The notes under the pieces: model-generated
Database searches by the model: none
The model's input: only the letters and a program-made list of their open reading frames with translations
What the model was told of the DNA's origin: nothing
Assembly (NCBI RefSeq): GCF_014635885.1
Contig: NZ_BMDR01000003.1
Location: 124,001 to 188,000 of the forward strand
Reading direction: 5' to 3'
DNA length: 64,000 nt
Source of the DNA: Acinetobacter vivianii
GTDB lineage: Bacteria; Pseudomonadota; Gammaproteobacteria; Pseudomonadales; Moraxellaceae
Position numbers and translations under genes: made by a program
Part shown: piece after piece, positions 1 through 9,000 of the stretch
Layout: the number at the start of each line of letters is the position of its first letter
How positions within the stretch are numbered: the stretch's first letter is position 1

Positions 1-1202
1 AAATGCAAGGTAAGCCGAAAGAAGCCGAGTCAATTTTTGGTATTGTAAGAACCTTACGCAAAATTGAACGCATCTTCGGTAAAGTGCATGTGAACTTCGG
101 CGAACCTGTGTTCCTGAATGACATCCTGAAGCAGAATAATATCGAGCAAAACCCGACTGACGTACCAAGCTCTACCGAGATTTCAACGGTCGTTGCAGAC
201 TCAGCGCATCTGATTCTGGAAAATATCAACCGTGCTGTGGTGATCAATCCTGTTTCATTGCTTTCTTTAATCTTGCTTGCAACACCAAAACACACTTTAG
301 ATGAAGAGATCTGTGCAAAACAACTCGACATCTATCGTGATTTGGCAACCCAGCAACCTTATGATGAACGCACTCAAGTGACTTCATTATCAGGTAAAGA
401 AATTGTTGCCTATGGTCTCAAGCTGAAATTGATTAAACGCGTACAACATGTATTAGGCGATATTATTGCGATTGAAGACAATCAGGCTGTGTTGCTGACT
501 TACTTCCGTAATAACATCCTGCATGCCTTTGTATTACCGTCGCTGGTCGCATCGCTGGTTGAGCACAACGGAAAAATTCACAAGAATGATTTAAGCAACG
601 TGATTCGCACCTTATATCCATTCTTGAAAGCTGAACTGTTTATGAAATGGCAGGCCAATGAATTACAGCCGCAAATTGACAGCTATATCGACGCATTGGT
701 GAAGATTGGTCTGATTTTCCAAGATAACGAAGGCAATCTGTTTAGCCCAACGCCAAACAGCGAAGAACATCAGAAACTGGTTACATTGGCAATGCCAGTC
801 AAACAGAGCCTAGAACGTTACTACATGACGCTGGCACTGATTACACAACGTGGTTCAGGCAATATCTCAACCAAACAAGTGGAAGAACTAAGCCATTTAC
901 TGGGTCAACGTCTGTCTGTGCTGTATGAATTCAACTCGCCAGAGTTCTTCGATAAAGCACTATTCCAAAGCTTTATTAAAGTCCTGACTCAGCAAAATTA
1001 CATTCGTAACAATGAGCAAGGCTTCATTGAGTATGATGATAATTTCAGTGAAATGGCGGCTGGTGCACAACTAGTGCTGGATGAAACCACTTTACAAATG
1101 CTACAGCACATCACCACTTTTAGTGATGAAGAACTGGCTGAGGCATTGGAAGCAATGGCATCACAACAAGCCAAACGTCGCCTAAAACGTAAGAAAGCAT
1201 AA
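1..1202 (+). CDS. plsB: Glycerol-3-phosphate acyltransferase PlsB, C-terminal part (5' truncated)
   Basis: PlsB transfers an acyl chain to sn-1 of glycerol-3-phosphate at the inner membrane, the first step of phospholipid synthesis. Only about 399 C-terminal residues lie in the window. The opening ESIFGIVRTLRKI followed by VNFGEP matches the part of PlsB just after the acyltransferase motifs, so the catalytic HX4D block lies upstream of the window. The first in-window ATG (position 3) is probably internal, because the family is about 800-870 residues long. The C-terminus is Lys/Arg-rich. A strong UUCG-loop terminator follows the stop codon at once. The identification is secure; the true start cannot be seen. 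Confidence 0.93.
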   Translation, partial: MQGKPKEAESIFGIVRTLRKIERIFGKVHVNFGEPVFLNDILKQNNIEQNPTDVPSSTEISTVVADSAHLILENINRAVVINPVSLLSLILLATPKHTLDEEICAKQLDIYRDLATQQPYDERTQVTSLSGKEIVAYGLKLKLIKRVQHVLGDIIAIEDNQAVLLTYFRNNILHAFVLPSLVASLVEHNGKIHKNDLSNVIRTLYPFLKAELFMKWQANELQPQIDSYIDALVKIGLIFQDNEGNLFSPTPNSEEHQKLVTLAMPVKQSLERYYMTLALITQRGSGNISTKQVEELSHLLGQRLSVLYEFNSPEFFDKALFQSFIKVLTQQNYIRNNEQGFIEYDDNFSEMAAGAQLVLDETTLQMLQHITTFSDEELAEALEAMASQQAKRRLKRKKA

Positions 1203-1206
1203 GCAT

Positions 1207-1234
1207 AAAAAAGGCAACTTCGGTTGCCTTTTTC
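1207..1234 (+). terminator. Rho-independent terminator of plsB
   Basis: A perfect AAAAGGCAAC / GTTGCCTTTT stem with a TTCG tetraloop is followed by a T run, starting 4 nt after the plsB stop. A-rich flanks let it also serve the converging gene on the minus strand. Confidence 0.9.
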
Positions 1235-1242
1235 TTTCGCTA

Positions 1243-2223
1243 TTAACGACGACAGCCCAGATATTTAGGATCATCCTGACAACGCAGCCGATTAATCAAC
1301 TCGACAAAGTCTGCATCGTAATAGCCTGCATCGACATAACGTTTACTAATCTTGGCCACCAAAGCATCATATCCCTGCTTTTCATAACCCGAGATATCCG
1401 CCCAGTAATAAGCCGGTAAATGATTTTCCCACTGGATCGCTTGTGCAGCCAGGACATTGCTATTATTGACAAACCACGTCCGTATCTGATGACCGAAATC
1501 AACAGGATAAGCCTGAGGTCGAATCACAATATTCATGGCAAAGTAGGCCACAGGAAAATTCACCACCTGTGTCGACTCACCAAATTCTTTTTTTAAGTTA
1601 TACGGCAATATGCCATAGGCAGGAGCCGCCAGAATATCAATCTTTTTACGTTTAAATGAATCAACCGCATTAGAGAAATCGACATAAATCGGTTTCGAAC
1701 CTACACTTTGCACCAAGGCCAACTGTGGTGGATTATCGGCCAGAATACCAATGGTTTTATTCCTCAGTTGTGACACTTTACTGATCTGCTGGGTATTCAT
1801 GATCATATAAGCGGTTCCTATCGGAATCATCCCCAACATTTCATAATCTGAACCGACCATCCGCTTTTCCACATTGGGATGAGTTAACAGTTGTAAAAAG
1901 GCACGCACCACACGATTATTCGGAATCAGTCCAATCCCTCCCGTTGTCGCCATAAAGTGGTTATAGCGATGCGTATTAAAATTTGAAGCCACCAAACCAG
2001 AACATTGTTTTTGCTCAAAGGACTGTATCGCATTTTTTTCATTTTTAAAGACTTTAAGCTTGAGCTGCACCTGATTTTGTAATGCGTATGCACGAACATC
2101 CTGTAAACGGCGGCTTATGTCTCCTTGTGTACCCAATGGATCAAATACACACCAGCTTTGTTCAGTCGCCCAACTCGCTGTTGTTATTAATCCAAGCAGG
2201 CCCATGCACATTATTTTTCTCAT
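1243..2223 (-). CDS. Putative periplasmic solute-binding protein (DUF6091-like)
   Basis: 326 residues with a clear signal peptide (residues 1-19, ending ASWA before TEQSW). The mature protein has a two-lobe layout like periplasmic binding or TRAP-type proteins, with motifs such as MIPIGTAYMIMNTQQ and NKTIGILADNPPQLALV. It resembles the 'putative solute-binding protein' family common in Acinetobacter and Pseudomonas; the DUF6091 assignment is from memory of that family. No permease or ATPase gene lies beside it, so a ligand cannot be guessed. The gene converges on plsB and has its own 127-nt upstream spacer. The start ATG precedes the signal peptide directly. The export call is firm and the function is open. 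Confidence 0.75.
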   Translation of the reverse strand: MRKIMCMGLLGLITTASWATEQSWCVFDPLGTQGDISRRLQDVRAYALQNQVQLKLKVFKNEKNAIQSFEQKQCSGLVASNFNTHRYNHFMATTGGIGLIPNNRVVRAFLQLLTHPNVEKRMVGSDYEMLGMIPIGTAYMIMNTQQISKVSQLRNKTIGILADNPPQLALVQSVGSKPIYVDFSNAVDSFKRKKIDILAAPAYGILPYNLKKEFGESTQVVNFPVAYFAMNIVIRPQAYPVDFGHQIRTWFVNNSNVLAAQAIQWENHLPAYYWADISGYEKQGYDALVAKISKRYVDAGYYDADFVELINRLRCQDDPKYLGCRR

Positions 2224-2350
2224 TGATCACCCTTTTACACCCTACAGCAAACCTCGTGCTCAACTCAGGCAGTTCCTTTCCGGAATCTGTTGATAGTTAT
2301 GATTCAAAATCCATACCAACTCTTTAAGCTTTCTTTACAGTGTAGTCGAA

Positions 2351-3169
2351 TTATTTTTCATTACTATGGACAGATAAAGCCGCAGCGTAGTCATTAAAGC
2401 AAATCAAATGGTCAAATTTAAATCCGGTTTTTGGCAATCGTGTGGCATAGATTTGCTTGCCAGTCTGTTGTTCTGAAAGTAATTTTAAAGGTGCTAAATT
2501 TAATTGCTGTTGAAACCACAACAAAATTTCATGCATCGGAATAGGTAAATTATTGGTGACAATATAGCTGGCTTCGACTTGAGCCAAATTAACCAATAAG
2601 GCTAAAAACTTCGCCAAGTCATCAATATGAATACGATTACTGAAATGAACCGTAGGATAAGTCGAGCTTTGCTCCGCCAGTTTTCGGAGTCGGGCAATGG
2701 AAGTGCCGTATATTCCTGTAGGACGAACAATAATGCTGTGTTGCGGATAATGTTGCTGCCACATCAGCTCCATGCGTCGAAGCAGATGTCCTTGCGGATC
2801 AGCAGGTTGAATCTCACTCTCATCATCAATGCGCTCCCCCGCATTTTCACCATAGACGCGGGTTGAAGATACAATCACGATGCGCTGTACCGGGTGCTCT
2901 TTTAAGGCCTGAGCAATAGGCTCAACACTGTCGATATAGGTCTGCTGATAGGCTTCGATACCGCTTTGAGCAGGTGCAAGCAGTACGTACACCATCTGTA
3001 TAGGAGGAAGCTTGGTCAAATCAAGTTGCTGGATGTCCTGAATGTAATGGGTCGCGTAACAATCTGTTTTTGCACTGCGACTTATTGTGCTAATGTGGTG
3101 ACCTTGCTCAAATAAGTGTTTAGCGACACGCCGAGATGTTTTACCATAACCAATAAATAAAATATGCAT
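2351..3169 (-). CDS. SDR-family NAD(P)-dependent epimerase/dehydratase-like protein
   Basis: About 272 residues. The N-terminus MHILFIGYGKTSRRVAKHL is a Rossmann dinucleotide-binding segment (GYGKTSR at the GxGxxG position). The middle has STRVYGENAGERIDD, matching the Ser/Tyr region of extended SDR enzymes of the YeeZ type. The ATG at 3169 is preferred over an in-frame GTG at 3175, because an AAGG ribosome site sits just upstream of the ATG. It is transcribed divergently from recG with only 18 nt between starts, so promoters must overlap the coding regions. The substrate is unknown; sugar-nucleotide-type epimerase relatives are the closest known class. Confidence 0.8.
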   Translation of the reverse strand: MHILFIGYGKTSRRVAKHLFEQGHHISTISRSAKTDCYATHYIQDIQQLDLTKLPPIQMVYVLLAPAQSGIEAYQQTYIDSVEPIAQALKEHPVQRIVIVSSTRVYGENAGERIDDESEIQPADPQGHLLRRMELMWQQHYPQHSIIVRPTGIYGTSIARLRKLAEQSSTYPTVHFSNRIHIDDLAKFLALLVNLAQVEASYIVTNNLPIPMHEILLWFQQQLNLAPLKLLSEQQTGKQIYATRLPKTGFKFDHLICFNDYAAALSVHSNEK

Positions 3170-3187
3170 ACACACCTTTGACCAGAG

Positions 3188-5233
3188 ATGACATCAGTTC
3201 AGCAATTACAAGGCGTTGGTGCTGCCGCAGCGACCCTCTTAGAAAAGCTTCATATTTTTAGTACGGATGATTTGTTGTTCCATCTTCCCCGTGACTATGA
3301 AGATCGTAGCACTATTATTCCAATGAATCAGCTGGTCGTTGGACGAAGTTATTTGCTTGAAGGTGAGGTTCGCTCTGTGGACTTCCCACCCGGAAAAAAG
3401 AAATCCCTTGCTGCACTGGTCCAAGATGATTTCGGAAAGGTCACCTTACGCTTCTATCATATCTATAAAGGCTTAACGGATCGCATCAAAATGGGGCAAC
3501 GCCTGCGCATTTTTGGTGAGGTGCGCGTTGGTGCACGCGGTATGGAACTGTATCATCCTGAAATTCAAGTGATCCAGCAACATACTGCCCTGCCTAAAAC
3601 CCAGCTTACTGCGATTTATCCAAGTACCGAAGGCCTGACCCAACCCAAATTACGTGAGTACGTGCGTCAGGCACTCACTCATCACAGTGATGATCTGCCC
3701 GAATTATTGCCGAGCAAATATAGCAATGGCTACGAACTGAAAGAGGCGTTGCATTACATCCATGAGCCGCCAACCGATGCCAACATGTTGCAGCTCAATC
3801 AAGGTTCACATCCTGCACAACAGCGTCTGATTTTTGAAGAACTGGTGGCGCATCAAATCAGTTTACTTACACGTCGAGCTTATATCCGTCAGATTTCAGC
3901 GCCACGTTTTAGTAGCAGCAAAGTATTGGCCAAGAAATTATTAGAAGGCCTTCCTTTTCAGATGACCAATGCGCAAAAACGCGTTTCTAAGGAAATCTTG
4001 CAGGATCTTAAGCAAGATCAACCGATGTTACGTCTGGTACAAGGTGATGTAGGCGCTGGCAAAACCTTAGTCGCCGCAGTCGCAGCCTGTCATGCGCTGG
4101 AAGCAGATTGGCAAGTGGCACTTATGGCGCCGACCGAGATTTTGGCCGAACAGCATTATTTAAACTTTAAACGCTGGTTTGAGCCTTTAGGCATTCAGGT
4201 GGCTTGGCTATCAGGCAAACAAAAAGGCAAGGCTAGAACACAGGCAGAGCAACAAATTAAAGAAGGTCATGCCCAACTGATCGTAGGCACGCATGCCCTG
4301 TTTCAAGATACAGTGGGCTTCTCTAAATTAGGTTTGGTCATTATTGATGAGCAGCACCGTTTCGGGGTTGATCAACGCCTTGCCCTGCGCAATAAAGGCG
4401 CTGATCAGTTCACCCCCCATCAATTGGTGATGACAGCAACACCAATTCCCCGCACCTTAGCCATGAGTGCCTATGGAGATCTAGATACCTCGATTATTGA
4501 TGAGCTGCCGCCAGGTCGTACTCCGATTCAGACCGTCACCATTCCACTCGAACGTCGGGAACAGGTATTACAGCGCATAGCAACCAATTGTCGTGAAGGT
4601 AAACAGGCTTATTGGGTGTGTACTTTAGTCGAGCAATCCGAAACGCTGGATGCCCAAGCCGCGGAAGCAACCTACCAAGAGATTAAAGAACGCTTCCCAG
4701 ATATCAATATTGGGCTGGTACACGGCAAGATGAAAGCCGATGAAAAGCAAGCGGTCATGCAAGCCTTTAAAGACAATCAATCACAACTGTTGATTGCCAC
4801 CACGGTGATTGAAGTAGGTGTCGATGTGCCCAATGCTTCGATTATGGTGATTGAGAATGCTGAGCGTTTAGGGCTATCTCAATTACACCAGCTACGAGGT
4901 CGTGTAGGTCGTGGTGCTACAGCCAGCTTCTGCGCCCTACTCTATAAAACGCCGCTATCACAAAATGGGCAAGAACGACTTTCGATTTTACGAGAAAGTA
5001 ATGATGGTTTTGTGATTGCAGAAAAAGATCTGGAAATTCGCGGTCCCGGTGAACTGTTAGGGACCAAACAAACGGGCGATATGGGCTTTCGTGTGGCTCG
5101 CCTAGAACGAGATGACCATCTGCTCACCCAAGCGCATTATGTGGCAGAGCAAATCCTGAAAGACTATCCACAACATGCAGAAGGCCTGCTCAAACGCTGG
5201 TTACCTGAAGCCCCAAGATATGCCTATGTTTAA
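3188..5233 (+). CDS. recG: ATP-dependent DNA helicase RecG
   Basis: RecG remodels stalled forks and branch-migrates Holliday junctions. The 681-residue ORF has the full family layout: an N-terminal wedge/OB domain (about 1-150), a Walker A GDVGAGKT (near residue 286), DEQH (near 388), ATPIPRTLA, and a C-terminal helicase domain with VHGKM, TTVIEVGVDVPNA and QLRGRVGRG. The C-terminus RWLPEAPRYAYV is typical. Length matches the family (about 680-690). The start ATG has only a weak ribosome site. The stop overlaps the start of comF, so the two are probably co-transcribed and translationally coupled. Confidence 0.97.
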   Translation: MTSVQQLQGVGAAAATLLEKLHIFSTDDLLFHLPRDYEDRSTIIPMNQLVVGRSYLLEGEVRSVDFPPGKKKSLAALVQDDFGKVTLRFYHIYKGLTDRIKMGQRLRIFGEVRVGARGMELYHPEIQVIQQHTALPKTQLTAIYPSTEGLTQPKLREYVRQALTHHSDDLPELLPSKYSNGYELKEALHYIHEPPTDANMLQLNQGSHPAQQRLIFEELVAHQISLLTRRAYIRQISAPRFSSSKVLAKKLLEGLPFQMTNAQKRVSKEILQDLKQDQPMLRLVQGDVGAGKTLVAAVAACHALEADWQVALMAPTEILAEQHYLNFKRWFEPLGIQVAWLSGKQKGKARTQAEQQIKEGHAQLIVGTHALFQDTVGFSKLGLVIIDEQHRFGVDQRLALRNKGADQFTPHQLVMTATPIPRTLAMSAYGDLDTSIIDELPPGRTPIQTVTIPLERREQVLQRIATNCREGKQAYWVCTLVEQSETLDAQAAEATYQEIKERFPDINIGLVHGKMKADEKQAVMQAFKDNQSQLLIATTVIEVGVDVPNASIMVIENAERLGLSQLHQLRGRVGRGATASFCALLYKTPLSQNGQERLSILRESNDGFVIAEKDLEIRGPGELLGTKQTGDMGFRVARLERDDHLLTQAHYVAEQILKDYPQHAEGLLKRWLPEAPRYAYV

Positions 5234-5909
5234 ATTATTGGGGAAGTCCGCACATCAGCTATTTGATTATTTTACCCCGTGTAACCTGTGTGATATTGGT
5301 ATGAAACGGCACTTTGGTGTTTGTCAGAGTTGCTGGCAACAATTACCGTGGTTCAAACAAAGCATTGAACGGAATCAACAGCAAATTCTGGTGGCCTGTC
5401 ATTATCAGTATCCGATTGACCGCATCATTCAACAGTTTAAATATGAACAGAAACTACACCATCAACGTTTATTGAATGGCCTGTTATTACAAGTCAGACT
5501 TCCTAAAGTTCATGCGATTGTGCCTATGCCTATTTCCACAGATCGTCTGGTCGAGCGTGGTTTTAACCAGACACTTTTATTGGCACAATCTCTAAGTCAG
5601 CATTTAAATATCCCTGTCTGGCAGCCAGTACAACGTTTGGCCCAACATTCTCAAAAAGGCTTATCCCGTCTGGAACGGCTAGAAAATATTGAACAGCAAT
5701 TTGTTGCTAAGGCACCCAACCAGATTCGTTATCGCAAAGTTCTGATTGTTGATGATGTGGTCACAACAGGCAGTTCAATTACGGCTTTATCACAAGTGCT
5801 TGAACAACTCGGCTGCCAACAGGTTTATAGTCTGTGTCTGGCAGCCGCACAGGATCAAGAAATTAATTCAAACCATGCTGCTGACACCACGGAATTACAA
5901 CTTCTTTAG
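5220..5909 (+). CDS. comF: ComF family phosphoribosyltransferase-like protein
   Basis: ComF proteins are required for DNA uptake during natural transformation. The N-terminus has a CxxC zinc-ribbon pattern (CNLCDIGMKRHFGVCQSC) and the C-terminal half carries the PRTase motif VLIVDDVVTTGSS. PMPISTDRLVERGFNQ is a typical ComF segment. The start is taken as the ATG at 5220 (or 5226), inside the last codons of recG; a longer in-frame start at 5175 would lie deep inside recG and lacks family homology. The tail (about 15 residues after LCLAAAQ) runs 47 nt into the converging NUDIX gene. About 229 residues. Confidence 0.9.
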   Translation: MPMFKLLGKSAHQLFDYFTPCNLCDIGMKRHFGVCQSCWQQLPWFKQSIERNQQQILVACHYQYPIDRIIQQFKYEQKLHHQRLLNGLLLQVRLPKVHAIVPMPISTDRLVERGFNQTLLLAQSLSQHLNIPVWQPVQRLAQHSQKGLSRLERLENIEQQFVAKAPNQIRYRKVLIVDDVVTTGSSITALSQVLEQLGCQQVYSLCLAAAQDQEINSNHAADTTELQLL

Positions 5910-6258
5910 TTAAAGGCGCCAATACCGTCGCTTGGTCATCCAGATCAATCCACTTCATCTCAGCAATCTCGGCTGCAATTTGTGGTGCCTGCTTTAACTC
6001 AACCGCATATACATAGCTAATTAAAGCATGATCCGGTTCATTGGCTGCCGCTGTTCTAAATTCACCGACAAATTCTTTTAACTCACATTCGCAGCCAATT
6101 TCTTCCAGAATTTCACGCTGAATCGTCACTTCAGGTGCCTCATCTAGCTCAAGCTTACCACCGACCTGCATAAAGGCATGCGTATTTTGCTTACGGACCA
6201 ACAGTAATTGATTTTGCTTATTCAAAATAATGGCGGCAGCAACAGTAATAGTTTTCAC
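5863..6258 (-). CDS. NUDIX hydrolase
   Basis: NUDIX enzymes hydrolyse nucleoside diphosphates linked to another moiety; the substrate here is unknown. A perfect NUDIX box, GX5EX7REUXEEXGU, is present (GGKLELDE...REILEEIG, residues about 33-56). The GTG at 6258 is chosen as start: GAGGA sits 7 nt upstream and the fold begins directly with VKTITVAAAI. A longer in-frame start at 6327 would put an unrelated stretch inside the upstream LOG gene. The ribosome site overlaps the LOG stop codon (TGAGGA), implying coupling with LOG. The 3' end overlaps comF tail-to-tail. Confidence 0.88.
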   Translation of the reverse strand: MKTITVAAAIILNKQNQLLLVRKQNTHAFMQVGGKLELDEAPEVTIQREILEEIGCECELKEFVGEFRTAAANEPDHALISYVYAVELKQAPQIAAEIAEMKWIDLDDQATVLAPLTKEVVIPWCQQHGLN

Positions 6259-6268
6259 AATTTTATCC

Positions 6269-6853
6269 TCAAGCCTGAATTTCAGTGGTGGATAGCCACT
6301 TTGGGGTCGCAGGCTGATAAGCAGCAAATGCCTCTAGAACTTCTTCAATCTGTTCTGCCACAATTAACTTGTCCACAAAACGTGCTTGGGTAAAGCCACT
6401 GTCAACTGAGGCTTGAAGCATTTTCAGCAGATCGGTATAGAAACCATTTACATTTAAAAAAGCACAAGGCTTTTGATGGATTCCCAACTGACTCCAAGTC
6501 CATTGCTCAAAGATTTCTTCTAGTGTTCCCGCACCGCCCGGCAAAGCCACAAATGCATCAGATAGCTCAGCCATTTTGGTCTTGCGCTCATGCATATTGT
6601 TAACCCGATACAATTCGGTTAAACCCGTATGGGCAAGCTCTCGATCCACCAAGGCATGGGGAATCACACCAATTACCCGACCGCCAGCCTGTAGCGCACT
6701 ATCGGCCACCACACCCATCAGACCCGAACGTCCACCACCATAGACCAGCGTTTTGCCTTGCGCTGCAATCATCTGCCCTGTCAACTGAGCCATTTGCTTG
6801 AAAACAGGATCATTCCCGAGAGAGGAACCACAGAAAACACATATAGAATTCAT
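6269..6853 (-). CDS. LOG family protein (TIGR00730-type phosphoribohydrolase)
   Basis: LOG-family proteins cleave nucleoside 5'-monophosphates to base plus ribose-5-phosphate; plant and bacterial members activate cytokinins. The 194 residues contain the N-terminal ICVFCGSS, the GGGRSGLMG loop (39-47) and the signature PGGAGTLEE (105-113) with catalytic Arg/Glu context MHERK. Length fits the family. It lies first in a two-gene unit with the NUDIX hydrolase, whose ribosome site overlaps this stop codon. A joint role in nucleotide clean-up is a reasonable inference only. Confidence 0.92.
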   Translation of the reverse strand: MNSICVFCGSSLGNDPVFKQMAQLTGQMIAAQGKTLVYGGGRSGLMGVVADSALQAGGRVIGVIPHALVDRELAHTGLTELYRVNNMHERKTKMAELSDAFVALPGGAGTLEEIFEQWTWSQLGIHQKPCAFLNVNGFYTDLLKMLQASVDSGFTQARFVDKLIVAEQIEEVLEAFAAYQPATPKWLSTTEIQA

Positions 6854-7025
6854 ACAATTAAAACCGTTTTATAGAACTGTCATGCTGATAAAGTAGGCTA
6901 TGTAACAAGATTTTTGAAAAAATAACGTTTAGGCAAGTGTTTTTCGCTTCATCCTTGTCTAAAATACACGCTGCTTTTCGGTAAAAGACCGGAAACTTTA
7001 CATCGACTGCGCAAGGAAAAAAGAC

Positions 7026-8042
7026 ATGCTTGAAGCCTTTTATGCCACTGAGCGCGGTAGTCTAGAAGATGCAACAATCAATGGCAGTTTCGACCTTCAT
7101 CCTGAACTGGTCTGGATCGATCTCATCGCCCCATCCCAAGAAGAACAACAATGGATTCTGGATGCGTATGAGCGAAACCTACCTACCTTAAAGTCACTTG
7201 AAGATATTTCCTCATCGGCACGATTCTACCGTGATGATGACGGAATTTTGCATATCAGTACCTATTTTTTAACAAAGAATAAAAATTTTCAATCTGATCG
7301 TGAACAAGAAGACCTCGAGAATACACTCGCAGCGACCGTCCACACGGTTGCTTTTCTACTTGATAAAACGCAACTAATCACGCTACGTGGCGAGAAACTG
7401 GTTGCCTTTCGGGCCTTTCGCGCTCGTGCAAGACGCAATGATTACAGCATCGACTATAAAGATCCGGTATGGATTTTATTAGGTCTACTTGAATCTAAAC
7501 TGGATGAACTTTCAGATATTCTGGAAGACACGCATAAGTATTTAGAAGAATATTCAGCCGAGGTTTTAAACGACCACCATCGTGAACAGATCCTTGATCT
7601 GGATGATATGATCACACGGCTCGCGCATCAGGAAGATATGTTAGGAAAAGCTCAGCTCTGTCTGACCGACTTACGCCGAGTCCTGTCTTTTCTTTCCCGA
7701 CCGCGTGCTCTAGGCAGTCATATTTACGATCCTGATATTCGAGAAATGAGTGAAGATGTACGCTCTCTACTTGAGCACAACACCTTCCTGTTTCAAAAAC
7801 TAAAATTCTTACTGGATATTACCACTGGTTTTGCCAATACCGAGATGAATGAGACCTTCAAACGCTTCTCTATTCTCCCAAGTATGCTTGCTCCTCCAAT
7901 GCTGGTTGCCAGTATTTATGGTATGAACACAGAGGTTTTGCCTTTTTCTCATGGCACTACCAGCTTCTGGATCGTGATTACGCTGGTATTAACTTTCCTG
8001 ATTGGCCCGACACTTTACTTCCGTTGGAAGAAATGGATTTAA
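7026..8042 (+). CDS. corA: Magnesium/cobalt transporter CorA
   Basis: 338 residues. The start region (SLEDISSSARFYRDDDGILHIS) closely follows the cytosolic domain of E. coli CorA, and the C-terminus has the channel signature YGMN (298-301) before two transmembrane helices and a basic end RWKKWI. The protein would form a pentameric Mg2+/Co2+ channel in the inner membrane. A good ribosome site (AAGGA) lies 8 nt before the ATG. The 172-nt region upstream is shared with the divergent LOG gene. The residues after the GMN motif (TEVLPF) differ from the E. coli MPEL loop, so ion preference is not certain. Confidence 0.92.
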   Translation: MLEAFYATERGSLEDATINGSFDLHPELVWIDLIAPSQEEQQWILDAYERNLPTLKSLEDISSSARFYRDDDGILHISTYFLTKNKNFQSDREQEDLENTLAATVHTVAFLLDKTQLITLRGEKLVAFRAFRARARRNDYSIDYKDPVWILLGLLESKLDELSDILEDTHKYLEEYSAEVLNDHHREQILDLDDMITRLAHQEDMLGKAQLCLTDLRRVLSFLSRPRALGSHIYDPDIREMSEDVRSLLEHNTFLFQKLKFLLDITTGFANTEMNETFKRFSILPSMLAPPMLVASIYGMNTEVLPFSHGTTSFWIVITLVLTFLIGPTLYFRWKKWI

Positions 8043-8055
8043 TATTTTTATCACT

Positions 8056-8090
8056 AGGATATTTTGGCCAAGGTCAAAATATTCTTTCCC
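8056..8090 (+). terminator. Hairpin downstream of corA
   Basis: An imperfect stem (GATATTTTGG / TCAAAATATT) around CCAAGG is followed by a short T-rich stretch. It lies between converging corA and the SUFU-like gene. The T run is weak. Confidence 0.45.
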
Positions 8091-8091
8091 C

Positions 8092-8640
8092 TTATGATAA
8101 ATTAAATGCAATAAGGTCTTTTTCATTCTCAATAAAATAATCGATTAAGGCATCATGCCCTTTTGTTTTCCATTGTTGATATTCTTTTGTGCTTAAGAAA
8201 ACAACAAGAATAAAATTATAATTTACCTCATTAATTTCGAATTGATTGGGTAAAAAATTTAAAATATTCGATGTAATAATTGGCAATAAGATTATTCCTC
8301 TTACATCATTTTCTATAAGGCGAGTGTCATCAAACAGCTGAACACAACCAATACCTATTTGCTCATGCCCTTCAAGATCTTCAAGTGTTGCAAATAGCTG
8401 CCTGATTAAATTAGCATCACCATCAGAAACCGTAATATAAATATTATGTGTATTCGTAGGTATTGAAAAAATAACATGTAAATTTACATCATCACGCAAT
8501 GTGCTTACGGCTTGATGTCTTTTTGTCCCATCCGCCTTTTCAAAATAATAAAGATTACAGTCATCGCAAAATAGATCATTATTGATTACCGTATTGACTA
8601 TTGTTGAACGTATTCTTTCCATATCAGATACATATCCCAT
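8092..8640 (-). CDS. Hypothetical protein, possible suppressor-of-fused (SUFU) domain
   Basis: 182 residues, acidic, no signal peptide or membrane segment. The C-terminal part (INEVNYNFILVVFLSTKEYQQWKTKGHDALIDYF) resembles the end of bacterial SUFU-domain proteins, where a hydrophobic strand is followed by a KxxGxDAL helix. Bacterial SUFU-domain proteins are known as candidate immunity proteins of polymorphic toxin systems. The coding sequence is visibly more AT-rich than its neighbours, and the gene sits alone between corA and the mla operon terminator, with no toxin gene nearby. A GGGGT ribosome site precedes the ATG. The domain call is by eye and moderate. Confidence 0.6.
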   Translation of the reverse strand: MGYVSDMERIRSTIVNTVINNDLFCDDCNLYYFEKADGTKRHQAVSTLRDDVNLHVIFSIPTNTHNIYITVSDGDANLIRQLFATLEDLEGHEQIGIGCVQLFDDTRLIENDVRGIILLPIITSNILNFLPNQFEINEVNYNFILVVFLSTKEYQQWKTKGHDALIDYFIENEKDLIAFNLS

Positions 8641-8655
8641 TTCTACCCCAAAACA

Positions 8656-8686
8656 AAAAAAGAGAGTTAGGTAACTCTCTTTTCTC
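8656..8686 (-). terminator. Bidirectional terminator after mlaB
   Basis: An AAAAGAGAGTT / AACTCTCTTTT stem with a 4-nt loop lies 19 nt beyond the mlaB stop codon, with A/T runs on both sides. It ends the mla operon on the minus strand. Confidence 0.85.
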
Positions 8687-8701
8687 GATGAATAAGTAAT
8701 A

Positions 8702-8989
8702 TCAAATCAATTTCAGATCATCTTGTAAATGACAGGCTTGGATGATTTTCAGCATTTTTTCAGACACATTCTTAAAATGCAGGCCTTTATTTTCTGGCGT
8801 TTGACGCAACCATTGCACCAGTACCGCCAAAGATAAAGTATTGCCCTGTTCAAGCTGGCCCAAATCAACAACTAAAGGAAAATTCTTATGCTGTTGAATA
8901 TGCTTTAAGCCTGTTTGGTAGATCTGCTCTGCATTTGCAAAATTAATCGTTTTTGAAACGACAAGTTGCTGATCAATATACTGAATCAC
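8702..8989 (-). CDS. mlaB: MlaB, STAS-domain subunit of the Mla transporter
   Basis: 95 residues forming a small STAS domain (LVVDLGQLEQGNTLSLAVLVQWLR, a beta-strand then helix with the usual Ser/Thr position). MlaB binds MlaF and is needed for activity of the MlaFEDB complex in the inner membrane. The start is GTG at 8989 with AGGTGA just upstream, 11 nt after the mlaC stop. It is the last gene of mlaFEDCB; the order and small size support the call more than the weakly conserved sequence does. Confidence 0.88.
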   Translation of the reverse strand: MIQYIDQQLVVSKTINFANAEQIYQTGLKHIQQHKNFPLVVDLGQLEQGNTLSLAVLVQWLRQTPENKGLHFKNVSEKMLKIIQACHLQDDLKLI

Positions 8990-9000
8990 CCGTCACCTAC

